NCBI GenBank assembly: GCA_012521805.1
Contig: JAAYLQ010000178.1
Span: 1 to 27,587 of the forward strand
DNA: 27,587 nucleotides
Source of the DNA: Bacillota bacterium
GTDB lineage: Bacteria > Bacillota > Limnochordia > Darwinibacteriales > DTU012
Reading direction: 5' to 3'
The notes under the pieces were generated by a model, which did no database searches, was not told where the DNA came from, and saw only the letters and a list, made by a program, of their open reading frames with translations. The position numbers and the translations under genes are program-made. Positions within the stretch are counted from its first letter, which is position 1. Each line of letters opens with the position of its first letter. Of the stretch, positions 7,222 through 15,214 are shown in pieces.

Positions 7222-8619
7222 ATGGAGAAAAAATATAAATGGCTGCTGGCAGGTATAACCGGTACTGCGGGATTATTCTTTGGTTCCCGGATGCTTGTCC
7301 ACCAGCTGGTCAAGGGAATCGGAACTATTTTTACCACTGATCCATACCAAGGAAATATTGCTGAAGCACTTTCAGCAGGATACCGCGTTGGGGCGCAAAA
7401 CATCTGGGAAACTAATCTGCGGGCAGAATCTGGACAGGTAATCAGCCGTCCCCTTGGCTCACCCCGGAAAGTGCTCGACTTTAATGGATTAGCCTTCAGC
7501 CCAGTTTTCCTATCGCGGCTGCCTACACCGCTGAGTACAAAAATCGAAACGAAAACGATTATTGGAAAAAAATGCAAAAAACCACTGATTTTATCTACCC
7601 CGATCATTATTTCCGGCATGGCTTATGGTATCGCCCTTTCGAAAGAAGCTAAATGTGCCCTGGCCCAGGGGTCAGCTTTTGCCGGGACTGCAACCAATAC
7701 TGGTGAAGGTCTGTGGCTCCAGGAAGAGCGGGACTTAGCTGAGAATTTGATTATTCAATACAACCGAGGCAGCTGGTGCAAGGATCCCCAAATCTTAAAG
7801 CAAGGAGACATGATTGAGATTCAGCTGGGACAGGGAGCAATCGCCGGGGTCAGCCACTATGCCCCTGCGGGCAGTTTGCCGCAAAAACTAAGGAAGCAGC
7901 TGAAAATCCCTCAGCATAAAGATTTGATTGTGAAAGCGTTCCATCATGAACTGAAGGAGAAAGATGGGTTGTCCAAGCTGGTGAACCGCCTGCGGGAGAT
8001 AACTGGTGGTGTACCAATTGGCGTAAAACTCGCCTTCAACAACTCGATTGAACAAGAGATTGATATTGCAGTTGATGCCGGAGTGGATGTGTTGGCCTTA
8101 GAAGGTACTCAAGCTGCTACAAAAGGTGCAGCTCCCATTCTCGAAGATGATTTTGGGCTGCCCACAATTATTGGGCTGTGCCGAGCAGTGGAGCATTTAG
8201 AGCAGCGCGGTGTAAAGGACGAGATCAGCCTAATAGTATCTGGTGGTTTCTTCACGCCGGGAGATATGCTTAAAGCTCTAGCTTTAGGCGCCGATGCTGT
8301 GTACATAGGTTCAGTCGCTCTGTTTGCCCTGACCCATACCCAATCATTCAAAGCGCTGCCGTTTGAGCCTCCAACCCAAGTTGTTTGGGCCAGAGGCAAA
8401 TACGCCAGCCGCTTTAACTGGAAAGAGGGGGCTAAATCAGTTGCTAAATTCATCACATCCTGTACCCTGGAAATGATGGAGGGGGTACGGGCTCTAGGCA
8501 AAACATCGATTCATCAGGTAGATCGATCTGATCTCGTGTCTCTTGACGAAGCAACCGCTGCAGTCACCAGAATTCCTACAGCTTGGAGCCGACAAAATGC
8601 GAAAGATCATGGATCTTAA
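7222..8619 (+). CDS. FMN-binding glutamate synthase-like protein (GltB2 domain), membrane-anchored
   Basis: 465 residues. An N-terminal hydrophobic segment (WLLAGITGTAGLFFGSRMLV) precedes an (alpha/beta)8 FMN domain of the glutamate synthase central family. Family features are ISGMAYG...LSKEAK, ATNTGEGLW, MIEIQLGQGAIAG, GVPIGVKLA, VDVLALEGTQAATKGAAP and the phosphate-binding end LIVSGGFFTPGDMLKALALGADAVYIGS. No glutaminase domain or beta subunit lies nearby, so it is not a complete GOGAT. Relatives such as B. subtilis YerD are of unknown function. It starts at ATG with GAGGTG 7 nt upstream; an upstream in-frame ATG at 7192 lacks a ribosome binding site. Its last 44 bp overlap the convergent radical-SAM gene. 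Confidence 0.85.
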   Translation: MEKKYKWLLAGITGTAGLFFGSRMLVHQLVKGIGTIFTTDPYQGNIAEALSAGYRVGAQNIWETNLRAESGQVISRPLGSPRKVLDFNGLAFSPVFLSRLPTPLSTKIETKTIIGKKCKKPLILSTPIIISGMAYGIALSKEAKCALAQGSAFAGTATNTGEGLWLQEERDLAENLIIQYNRGSWCKDPQILKQGDMIEIQLGQGAIAGVSHYAPAGSLPQKLRKQLKIPQHKDLIVKAFHHELKEKDGLSKLVNRLREITGGVPIGVKLAFNNSIEQEIDIAVDAGVDVLALEGTQAATKGAAPILEDDFGLPTIIGLCRAVEHLEQRGVKDEISLIVSGGFFTPGDMLKALALGADAVYIGSVALFALTHTQSFKALPFEPPTQVVWARGKYASRFNWKEGAKSVAKFITSCTLEMMEGVRALGKTSIHQVDRSDLVSLDEATAAVTRIPTAWSRQNAKDHGS

Positions 8620-10312
8620 CCACCGGGAAGCGGGAATAATCAAACAGCAGATACTGCTGTTCAAGCCCAGGACTTTCACTCCACGGATAGATCCGATAAT
8701 CAAACTGCTCCACTACAAACAATTTATTTAGTTCCCGCGGCGACAGCTTTAATGGTTCTAAATGCGGCAGGAAGTTAAAGATAGTGCCATCGTTGATCAA
8801 ACGGCGGCTGATTTCTATTGTTTTCCCGCCCTGAAGCCAGTCGGGTGTTGCCCGCTTCTGCTCATTGGCTCTAAAATCAAAGCGCAAATAATTATGGAGA
8901 ATTGGATCATTTTCTCCCATCAATTCCCACAGCATTCGGTACAGATTGAACAGGTTGTGGGATACTAAATGATAGCCCCGGGCCTTCCATTCCTCCGCAA
9001 GCTGGGAAAAGAACACAAAAGGCCGCAGATGATCCCGGGCGATCAGGTAATCGAGACTGGCGGTAAATCTACCGGAATTGTAAAAACTGTCAACCAAGCT
9101 CTCAATGATTTTCATAAACGCTAACTCTTGATAGCTGATGCTGTCAGTTTGAAGCACTTCATAGGGAGCTTTGTCGGTAAAGGCGCAGCCGAACTCATCT
9201 GCCCGCTCCCGCAGGCGGGATCCCTTCAGCAGTTTGAGAAAACCCAGCTGAATTTTGGTTGGCTTCAGTTCATAGACGAAATCAAAGGAATGGCCAAACC
9301 GCTCAAAGGACTCATCAGGCAGGCCGGCGATTAAATCAAGCAGAAAACGGACTTTAGTGCGTTCCCGCAGCTTGCGGCAGTTTTCTGCTAATTTATTTAG
9401 ATCCGTAGTTCGGCCGATCTCCTGAAGGGTAGCTGGGTTAGTCGATTGAACCCCAATCTCAAACTGAAGTCTGTTTTCCGGAGCCCGCTCCAGCAGCTGA
9501 ATCAGTTCTTCAGTGAGCAGATCCCCACCAATTTCCAGCTGAAACCGGGTATTGGTATCCAGCTCAATCATAAACTCCAGCAGTTCATATGCCCGCTGAC
9601 GGTCGCAGTTGAAGGTGCGATCAACAAAGCGGATCTGCTCAATTCCCAGTTTAGATAATTTGGCTAACTCCGCTTTAACCTGATCTAGTGGAAAATAGCG
9701 CACTTTTCCGGTGCGGGATGACAGGCAGTATTCGCACCGATAGGGACAGCCGCGGCTGCCTTCAAAATAGACGATTTTGTGCTCCAGTTCATCAAGGTGA
9801 TCTTGATATGCTCCGGGAACCTGAGCCAAATCCATCACCATATTAGGATTGCTGATAACTGCGCTGCCGGAGCGGTACACCAACCCTGGCACAGATCTTA
9901 ACTGGTCCAAATCAGGCGCTTTAGTCTGCTCGAGAAGCTTCAAAAGCCGCAGAAATGGCTCTTCCCCCTCACCTGAGACGATGTAATCAATTTGGGGATA
10001 AGTATTCATCAGCGGTTCGTACTCATAAGATACTTCCGGTCCACCTAAAACGATCACCACATCCGGCAGGACTTTCTTAATATTAGTAATCAACTCAAGT
10101 GTCTGCTCAATATTCCAGATATAACAAGAAAACCCCAAAACATCGGGGTCTTGATCCACTAATTCAGACTGAATTAGGGATAACTGCTGATTGATATTAT
10201 ACTCCCTGACAACCAGCTCCGGAAACTCCGGTTGACAGTATGCTCTCAGATAGCGCAGGGCTAAATTGTGATGAGTGAACTTTGCATTTAAAGTGGTGAG
10301 TAAAATTTTCAT
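8576..10312 (-). CDS. B12-binding radical SAM protein, DUF4080 family
   Basis: 578 residues in three parts. Residues about 1-130 form a cobalamin-binding Rossmann domain (MKILLTTLNAKFTHHNLALR, VIVLGGPEVSYE, YIVSGEGE). The radical SAM core has its [4Fe-4S] cysteines at 189, 193 and 196 (SRGCPYRCEYC). A C-terminal region after about 390 is typical of DUF4080 proteins. Cobalamin-dependent radical SAM enzymes often methylate unactivated carbons, but the substrate of this family is not known to me. It starts at ATG with AAGGAAG upstream and lies 26 bp downstream of the TGS-kinase gene, likely in one transcript. Its 3' end overlaps the convergent FMN gene. Confidence 0.88.
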   Translation of the reverse strand: MKILLTTLNAKFTHHNLALRYLRAYCQPEFPELVVREYNINQQLSLIQSELVDQDPDVLGFSCYIWNIEQTLELITNIKKVLPDVVIVLGGPEVSYEYEPLMNTYPQIDYIVSGEGEEPFLRLLKLLEQTKAPDLDQLRSVPGLVYRSGSAVISNPNMVMDLAQVPGAYQDHLDELEHKIVYFEGSRGCPYRCEYCLSSRTGKVRYFPLDQVKAELAKLSKLGIEQIRFVDRTFNCDRQRAYELLEFMIELDTNTRFQLEIGGDLLTEELIQLLERAPENRLQFEIGVQSTNPATLQEIGRTTDLNKLAENCRKLRERTKVRFLLDLIAGLPDESFERFGHSFDFVYELKPTKIQLGFLKLLKGSRLRERADEFGCAFTDKAPYEVLQTDSISYQELAFMKIIESLVDSFYNSGRFTASLDYLIARDHLRPFVFFSQLAEEWKARGYHLVSHNLFNLYRMLWELMGENDPILHNYLRFDFRANEQKRATPDWLQGGKTIEISRRLINDGTIFNFLPHLEPLKLSPRELNKLFVVEQFDYRIYPWSESPGLEQQYLLFDYSRFPVVKIHDLSHFVGSKL

Positions 10313-10338
10313 TGATCAACTTCCTTTATTTCTGTAGT

Positions 10339-11994
10339 TTATACTCGGAAACAGGAGCCTCCCAGAAATTCTTTCAAGATAGAGTTGCAGGGAATGTCCG
10401 CTTCCGACGGCATTGGTTTAAAATAGCTTAACAGTTTAAGCAGCCGCTGGGCAGTGGGATATGCCGGCTGATCATTGGTAATTTCTAACAGCAGCGGCTC
10501 TGCATATTTCTTAAGCACAGCTAATTCATAATCCATTGCTGAATTAAACATCACGTCAGCATCCTCCTGAAATGGGAAGATATGCTTTTCTTCCCCACGC
10601 CGCACCGAAGGCCACCGGTAGATAGTATCTAAAGCTGTATGAGACCTAAACTGATTATCTCTGATAATGCGGCGGATCAGCCTGGCATCAGTTGTGGGAA
10701 TTCTAGTATGGTCATCAATATTAATCTGGGTAATCGCACTGATATAGATTTTAAACTTGCGGCCTTTCGGAATGGCTTCAGTTAGTTTGTCATTCAATCC
10801 ATGGATCCCCTCAATAATAATCGGCTGCTCCGGACCAATTTGGAGAATGCGGTTGTTCCACTCCCGCTGTCCCTTATGGAAATTGTAAGACGGGATGTTG
10901 ACTGCTTCCCCTTGAATTAATTTAGAAAGATGGTCGTTAAAGAGTTCGATGTCGATTGCTTCTAAAGCCTCAAAATCATAGTCCCCATTCTCATCGCGGG
11001 GGGTCTGATCACGGTTCACAAAATAATCATCTAAACCAATTACCACTGGCTGCAGGCGGTTGATCCGCATTTGAATCAACAAACGCTGTGCGAAGGTTGT
11101 TTTACCCGATGAAGAAGGTCCCGCAATCAATACAATCCGGAGGCGATCCCGCTCAGCCGCAATTTGATCAGCAATTTTAGCGATCTGCTTCTCATGGTAT
11201 CCTTCACAGAGTCTGATCAAATCACCATACTGTCCCGCCTCAATCAGTTCATTCAACTCTGCTGCATTGCTGATGCTGACACTTCTTCCCCATTTCTCTG
11301 TCTCGTAATAAACATTAGCTAGTTTACCGTGTTCAACATATTCGGGAATCTCGATAGGATTTTCCCGTTTGGGAAATTCTAAAATAAAGCCAGGCAGATA
11401 AAATCTCAGTTTAAACAGGAGCAGGTATCCAGTAGACGGTACAAACACATCGGCGATAGTATCGTAGTAATCTCCACAGCTGTGGACCACTATTTCCCGA
11501 TCCGGAATCTGCTGCAACAGCTTCACCTTATCCGCCAGATTCTGCTCAGTAAAAATCTCTACTGCTTCCTGTTTTGGGAGAATGTGCTTTACAAACGGTT
11601 CATCCGCCATAATGATCTCCAGCATCCTCTGCTCGATTCGCTCCACATCGGCTTCCACAAGCGGCTGCTGCGCAGTGATCTCACCGTAAAGACCATTGCT
11701 TAAAGCGTGTTCGATATGGACCCGACAGCCGGGCAGCACTTCTTTGGCTGCTCGCACTAACACAAAGATCAGGCTGTTGCGGTACACCCGCATGCCATCA
11801 TCAGTAGTTAGATCCAGCAGTTCTACTGTACAGCTTCTTTCTAGGCGGTAATTCAAGCTTTGAAGCGTATTATCGACATAAGCTGCTGTCACTTTGCTGG
11901 GAATGTTCTGCATTTTAACTAGTTCGGCTAAGGAGGTTCCTCGTGGTACAGTTACATTGCCCTTCGGCAGTTTAATATTGACCGTTCTATCCAC
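10339..11994 (-). CDS. Nucleoside (uridine) kinase-like protein with N-terminal TGS domain
   Basis: About 551 residues. The first 60 or so form a TGS domain (VNIKLPKGNVTVPRGTSLAELVK). A region resembling the second additional domain of ThrRS follows (about 70-215), then a uridine kinase/phosphoribulokinase-type P-loop NTPase with Walker A GPSSSGKTT at 292-300 and LDDYFVNRDQTPRD soon after. This three-part layout occurs in a widespread Bacillota/Thermotogae family usually named nucleoside or uridine kinase; its true substrate is unclear. I choose GTG 11992-11994 because GAGGGTG precedes it by 6 nt; a GTG at 12007-12009 would add 5 residues but has no ribosome binding site. Promoter unclear within the 142-bp divergent gap. 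Confidence 0.87.
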   Translation of the reverse strand: MDRTVNIKLPKGNVTVPRGTSLAELVKMQNIPSKVTAAYVDNTLQSLNYRLERSCTVELLDLTTDDGMRVYRNSLIFVLVRAAKEVLPGCRVHIEHALSNGLYGEITAQQPLVEADVERIEQRMLEIIMADEPFVKHILPKQEAVEIFTEQNLADKVKLLQQIPDREIVVHSCGDYYDTIADVFVPSTGYLLLFKLRFYLPGFILEFPKRENPIEIPEYVEHGKLANVYYETEKWGRSVSISNAAELNELIEAGQYGDLIRLCEGYHEKQIAKIADQIAAERDRLRIVLIAGPSSSGKTTFAQRLLIQMRINRLQPVVIGLDDYFVNRDQTPRDENGDYDFEALEAIDIELFNDHLSKLIQGEAVNIPSYNFHKGQREWNNRILQIGPEQPIIIEGIHGLNDKLTEAIPKGRKFKIYISAITQINIDDHTRIPTTDARLIRRIIRDNQFRSHTALDTIYRWPSVRRGEEKHIFPFQEDADVMFNSAMDYELAVLKKYAEPLLLEITNDQPAYPTAQRLLKLLSYFKPMPSEADIPCNSILKEFLGGSCFRV

Positions 11995-12136
11995 TTGTTT
12001 CACCCTCACATAAAAATAATAGCCAATTCTTTCCTATTATTCTCTATTGTAGGGATAATACCCTTTACTGGCAGGATTAGAGCAGGACATTATATACAAA
12101 CAGAGAAAAATATAATATTTTAAAGGAGGTATACTC

Positions 12137-13249
12137 ATGCAGATTAATCAGGAACGATTAGTAAACGAATTCTTAGCATTAGTCCAGATCGATAGTTTTG
12201 CCGGCGAAGAACGAGAAATAGCTGACTATCTGATCAAACAGCTGCAGCAGCTGGGACTCGAAGTAACGGAAGATGATGCTGGTAAAACGATAAACGGAAA
12301 TGCAGGTAATGTAATTGCCAGAATGCCTGGTGATCCTGGCAAACCAACGATTATGTTCTGCGCTCATATGGATCGGGTAGCCCCGGGAAAAGGGATTAAG
12401 CCAATTATAGAAAACGGCATCATTAAGAGTGACGGCACCACTATTTTAGCAGCTGATGATGCCGCTGGAATTGCAGCAATATTAGAAGCGATTCGGGTGG
12501 TCAAGGCCGCTGAGATCCCCCACGGCAGTATCGAGGTTGTTTTTACCATTGCGGAAGAAGGAGGACTGTTTGGCGCCAAAGCCCTGGACCGCTCTCAGCT
12601 TAAAGCTGATTTCGCCTATTTTCTCGACAGTAATGATGCAGTGGGAACAATTATCAACCAAGCTCCTTCCCATCAAAACCTCGATATAACATTCTATGGT
12701 AAAGCAGCCCATGCCGGTGTTAGTCCGGAAAAGGGAATCAATGCCATTAAAATAGCAGCAGAAGCAATTGCCCAGATGAATCTCGGTCGGATTGATCATG
12801 AAACAACAGCTAATGTCGGCTTAATTAAAGGCGGCACCGCCACCAATATTGTACCAGAGCTGTGCACTGCCAACTGTGAAATCCGCTCCTTGGATCCGGA
12901 TAAACTGAAAACTCAGGTGGATCAGATGATTGCTGCAGCCCAAAATGCTGCTGCCAAATACGGTACTAAAGTAGATATCCATCTGGAAGATTCCTATCCC
13001 GCTTTCAAGATTCCCGAATCTGATCCAGTAATCCAGCTTGCAGTTAAAGCAGCAGAGGCAATCGGCATTACTCCCCAGATTAAAGGGACAGGCGGCGGCA
13101 GCGATGCCAGCATCCTTAACGGTAAGAACCTGCCTTCTGTAGTCTTAGGCCTCAATTACCAGGATGTGCACAGCACGAACGAGTCGATTGCAATCGCAGA
13201 CTTGGTTAGAGCAGCAGAACTGGTAGTTTCCATTATTGAGCATGCTTAA
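12137..13249 (+). CDS. M20 family PepT-like peptidase
   Basis: A 370-residue cytosolic zinc aminopeptidase or deacylase of the M20/PepT-like (B. subtilis YqjE-type) family. The metal-binding residues are in place: AHMD (His77, Asp79), AADD (bridging Asp107), EEGG (catalytic Glu140, ligand Glu141), LDS (Asp164) and the C-terminal VHSTNE (His345). The lid/dimerisation domain includes YGKAAHAG at 188-194. Peptide or acyl-amino-acid substrate is inferred from the family only. It has an almost ideal AAAGGAGGT ribosome binding site 6 nt before the ATG. It is monocistronic and ends inside its own terminator hairpin. Confidence 0.92.
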   Translation: MQINQERLVNEFLALVQIDSFAGEEREIADYLIKQLQQLGLEVTEDDAGKTINGNAGNVIARMPGDPGKPTIMFCAHMDRVAPGKGIKPIIENGIIKSDGTTILAADDAAGIAAILEAIRVVKAAEIPHGSIEVVFTIAEEGGLFGAKALDRSQLKADFAYFLDSNDAVGTIINQAPSHQNLDITFYGKAAHAGVSPEKGINAIKIAAEAIAQMNLGRIDHETTANVGLIKGGTATNIVPELCTANCEIRSLDPDKLKTQVDQMIAAAQNAAAKYGTKVDIHLEDSYPAFKIPESDPVIQLAVKAAEAIGITPQIKGTGGGSDASILNGKNLPSVVLGLNYQDVHSTNESIAIADLVRAAELVVSIIEHA

Positions 13250-13268
13250 TCGGCATGCTCATATTTTT
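13238..13268 (+). terminator. Intrinsic terminator of the M20 peptidase gene
   Basis: A perfect 8-bp stem, GAGCATGC (13238-13245) and GCATGCTC (13253-13260), with a 7-nt loop and a T-rich tail ATATTTTT. The left arm contains the last codons of the peptidase and the loop holds its stop. The right arm covers the stop codon of the convergent MATE gene. On the minus strand no T-tract follows, so it acts mainly for the plus-strand gene. Confidence 0.85.
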
Positions 13269-14629
13269 AAGGTTTTCCATTTACCTCGGCGAAAGCGGGT
13301 CCACATCAACAGCGACCGGTAGTAGACATCGATGCACATAGCAATCCAAGCGCCAATCAAGCCTAGATTGAGCATCAGAGTTAAAACTATGGTTAATCCC
13401 ACCCGGATTACCAAGAATCCAGAAAGGGTTATCCAGAGAATACCGCGGGTGTCACCTGCTCCCCGCAAGCCGCCAGCAAAAACCATCTGGGCTGCCAGTG
13501 CTGGCTGGCTTAAAGCAACAATCCGCAGGCACACAGCGGCAAGATCGATCACTTCTGGTTCTGGTGTAAACAGACCTACGATTGGCTCAGCAAAGAAAAA
13601 GAACACCACACCCATAATCGACATAAAAATCACTGCCATTTTACAGGAGCGGTACCCAAAGCGCTCTGCTAATTCCGGTTTGTCTGCTCCCAGGAATTGA
13701 CCGACCAGTGTGGTGGCTGCCAGGGCAAAACCAAAGCCGGGGTTAAAGGAAATCGATTCGGCATTGAGGGCTACCTGGTGGGCAGCATAAGCAACAGTTC
13801 CTAATGAAGCAATGATCATTGTATAAAACAGCTGGCCAATCCGCATCGAACCTTGCTCAATCGCTGCAGGAACACCAATGTTAAGAATGCGCTTAACGAT
13901 TTGGCTGTCGATCTGCAGTGGTTGCTTAAAGCTGGCTTGAATTTTCGGGTTCTTTAACAGACTGATAAATGCCAGTACACCGCCGCAGCCATGGGCCAAG
14001 GCAGTTGCAGCCGCCGCTCCCTGCACCCCTAAGGCAGGAAAAGGTTCGATACCGTAGATCAAGAAAAAGTTGCCAACAATATTGATCAGATTAACGATTG
14101 CCGTAATCCGCATCGGGGTTTTGGTATCCCCGGCTCCCCGGAGCACAGAATTAATCAGGATCAAGGAGTAATTAAAGGCAAGGGCCAGTCCGACAATGGC
14201 GACATAGTTGGCAGCCAAAGCGACTACACCTGGGTCAGTTTTGCGGAATAGGAATCCCAGAATCTGTTCCCCAAAAGCCAGGATAATCGTTCCGGAAACC
14301 AGGGCGATGAGCACTGCCAGAATTACTGCCTGTTTAGCAACACTGCCCGCGGACTCATACTCACCAGCACCAACATGCCGGGCCACTAGTGCAGTGCTGC
14401 CGGTGCCGATTGCACCAAGGATTGTTGACAGCAAAAGCAGCAGCTGATTTCCTAATCCAACTGCTGCTAACGCTTCTGCTCCCAGCCTGCCGACCATGGC
14501 TGTATCAGCGATACCGACTGTCAGCTGCAGCAGCATCTCAATTATCGCCGGCAGAGCTAAAGCAAAAACAATTCTGTTCACGTTTTTTGGTTGCATCTGT
14601 GCATTGTTTAGTTGAAGATTCGCAGCCAC
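13259..14629 (-). CDS. MATE family multidrug/metabolite exporter
   Basis: A 456-residue polytopic membrane protein with the two-fold repeated 12-helix pattern of MATE transporters. The N-half has FALALPAIIEMLLQLTVGIADTAMVGRLG and GNQLLLLLSTILGAIGTGSTALVARHVGAGE; the C-half has GVPAAIEQGSMRIGQLFYTMII and FAGGLRGAGDTRG. These proteins use an Na+ or H+ gradient to export drugs or metabolites; the substrate cannot be told. The frame is open to 14740, but GTG 14627-14629 has AGAGGTG 8 nt upstream and gives the usual MATE length. It is divergent from ogt, with two inverted repeats in the shared upstream region. Confidence 0.92.
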   Translation of the reverse strand: MAANLQLNNAQMQPKNVNRIVFALALPAIIEMLLQLTVGIADTAMVGRLGAEALAAVGLGNQLLLLLSTILGAIGTGSTALVARHVGAGEYESAGSVAKQAVILAVLIALVSGTIILAFGEQILGFLFRKTDPGVVALAANYVAIVGLALAFNYSLILINSVLRGAGDTKTPMRITAIVNLINIVGNFFLIYGIEPFPALGVQGAAAATALAHGCGGVLAFISLLKNPKIQASFKQPLQIDSQIVKRILNIGVPAAIEQGSMRIGQLFYTMIIASLGTVAYAAHQVALNAESISFNPGFGFALAATTLVGQFLGADKPELAERFGYRSCKMAVIFMSIMGVVFFFFAEPIVGLFTPEPEVIDLAAVCLRIVALSQPALAAQMVFAGGLRGAGDTRGILWITLSGFLVIRVGLTIVLTLMLNLGLIGAWIAMCIDVYYRSLLMWTRFRRGKWKTLKI

Positions 14630-14642
14630 AATTGATTCACCT

Positions 14643-14682
14643 CTAGTAAATAACACTAGTCCGACCCATAAATGGTTCGGAC
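14643..14682. repeat. Pair of inverted repeats in the MATE/ogt divergent region
   Basis: Two adjacent dyads: CTAGT (14643-14647) with ACTAG (14655-14659), and GTCCGACCC (14659-14667) with GGTTCGGAC (14674-14682, one mismatch, 6-nt loop). In the MATE mRNA leader both could fold as hairpins, the inner one touching the AGAGGTG ribosome binding site. They could equally be operators for a regulator of either divergent gene. Confidence 0.5.
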
Positions 14683-14722
14683 CAGCACCTAAAACTGATA
14701 TCTTCCTGCGGGAGGGATACCC

Positions 14723-15214
14723 ATGGATATTTATAAGCATTATACACCATTAGGATTATTTTTGCTAGCAGTAGAAGGTAACCGATTTATTAAAAGTTGG
14801 TTTGCAGCTCCAGACGAAGAGCAGGCTCATCATCAGCATACTCCTTCCCTGCCAAATCCTTTTGCGGCTGATCTGGATCGCTATTTTAGAGGTGAACCAA
14901 TCAGCTTTGACTGGCCGCTCAAATTTTCCGGTACCGCTTTTCAGCAAAGAGTTTGGCATGAACTTGTGAAAATCCCATATGGACAAACCCTTACCTATAA
15001 ACAGATCGGAGACCAGCTCGGCACCAAAGGTTATCGGGCGGTGGGACGAGCTGTCGGCGCAAATCCACTGGTAATAGTGGTTCCCTGCCACCGCGTTCTT
15101 GCCGCCAACGGCCTCGGGGGTTACAGCTGTGGGCTGCCGATTAAACGTTCCCTTTTAACCTTGGAAAAAGTGTTAACTGAGAATGGAGCGGGCCAAACTG
15201 CGGGCTTGATCTAA
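14723..15214 (+). CDS. ogt: Methylated-DNA--protein-cysteine methyltransferase (O6-alkylguanine-DNA alkyltransferase)
   Basis: A 163-residue suicide DNA repair protein that moves alkyl groups from O6-alkylguanine to its own cysteine. The C-terminal domain is complete: GTAFQQRVWHELVKIPYG, YKQIGDQLG, RAVGRAVGANP and the active-site PCHRV with Cys122. The N-terminal domain is short, as in Ogt. One oddity is GGYSCGLPIKRSLL, where the usual 'GYxGGLxxK' loop has Cys for Gly. It starts at ATG with GGAGGG 6 nt upstream. Its last 42 bp overlap the convergent flavodiiron gene. Confidence 0.94.
   Translation: MDIYKHYTPLGLFLLAVEGNRFIKSWFAAPDEEQAHHQHTPSLPNPFAADLDRYFRGEPISFDWPLKFSGTAFQQRVWHELVKIPYGQTLTYKQIGDQLGTKGYRAVGRAVGANPLVIVVPCHRVLAANGLGGYSCGLPIKRSLLTLEKVLTENGAGQTAGLI

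Noticed and set aside
12010..12136. TATAAT-like boxes on both strands in the gap between the kinase and the M20 peptidase.
   Set aside because: The region is AT-rich and no box has a -35 at 16-18 nt. A divergent promoter region is likely but I cannot place it.
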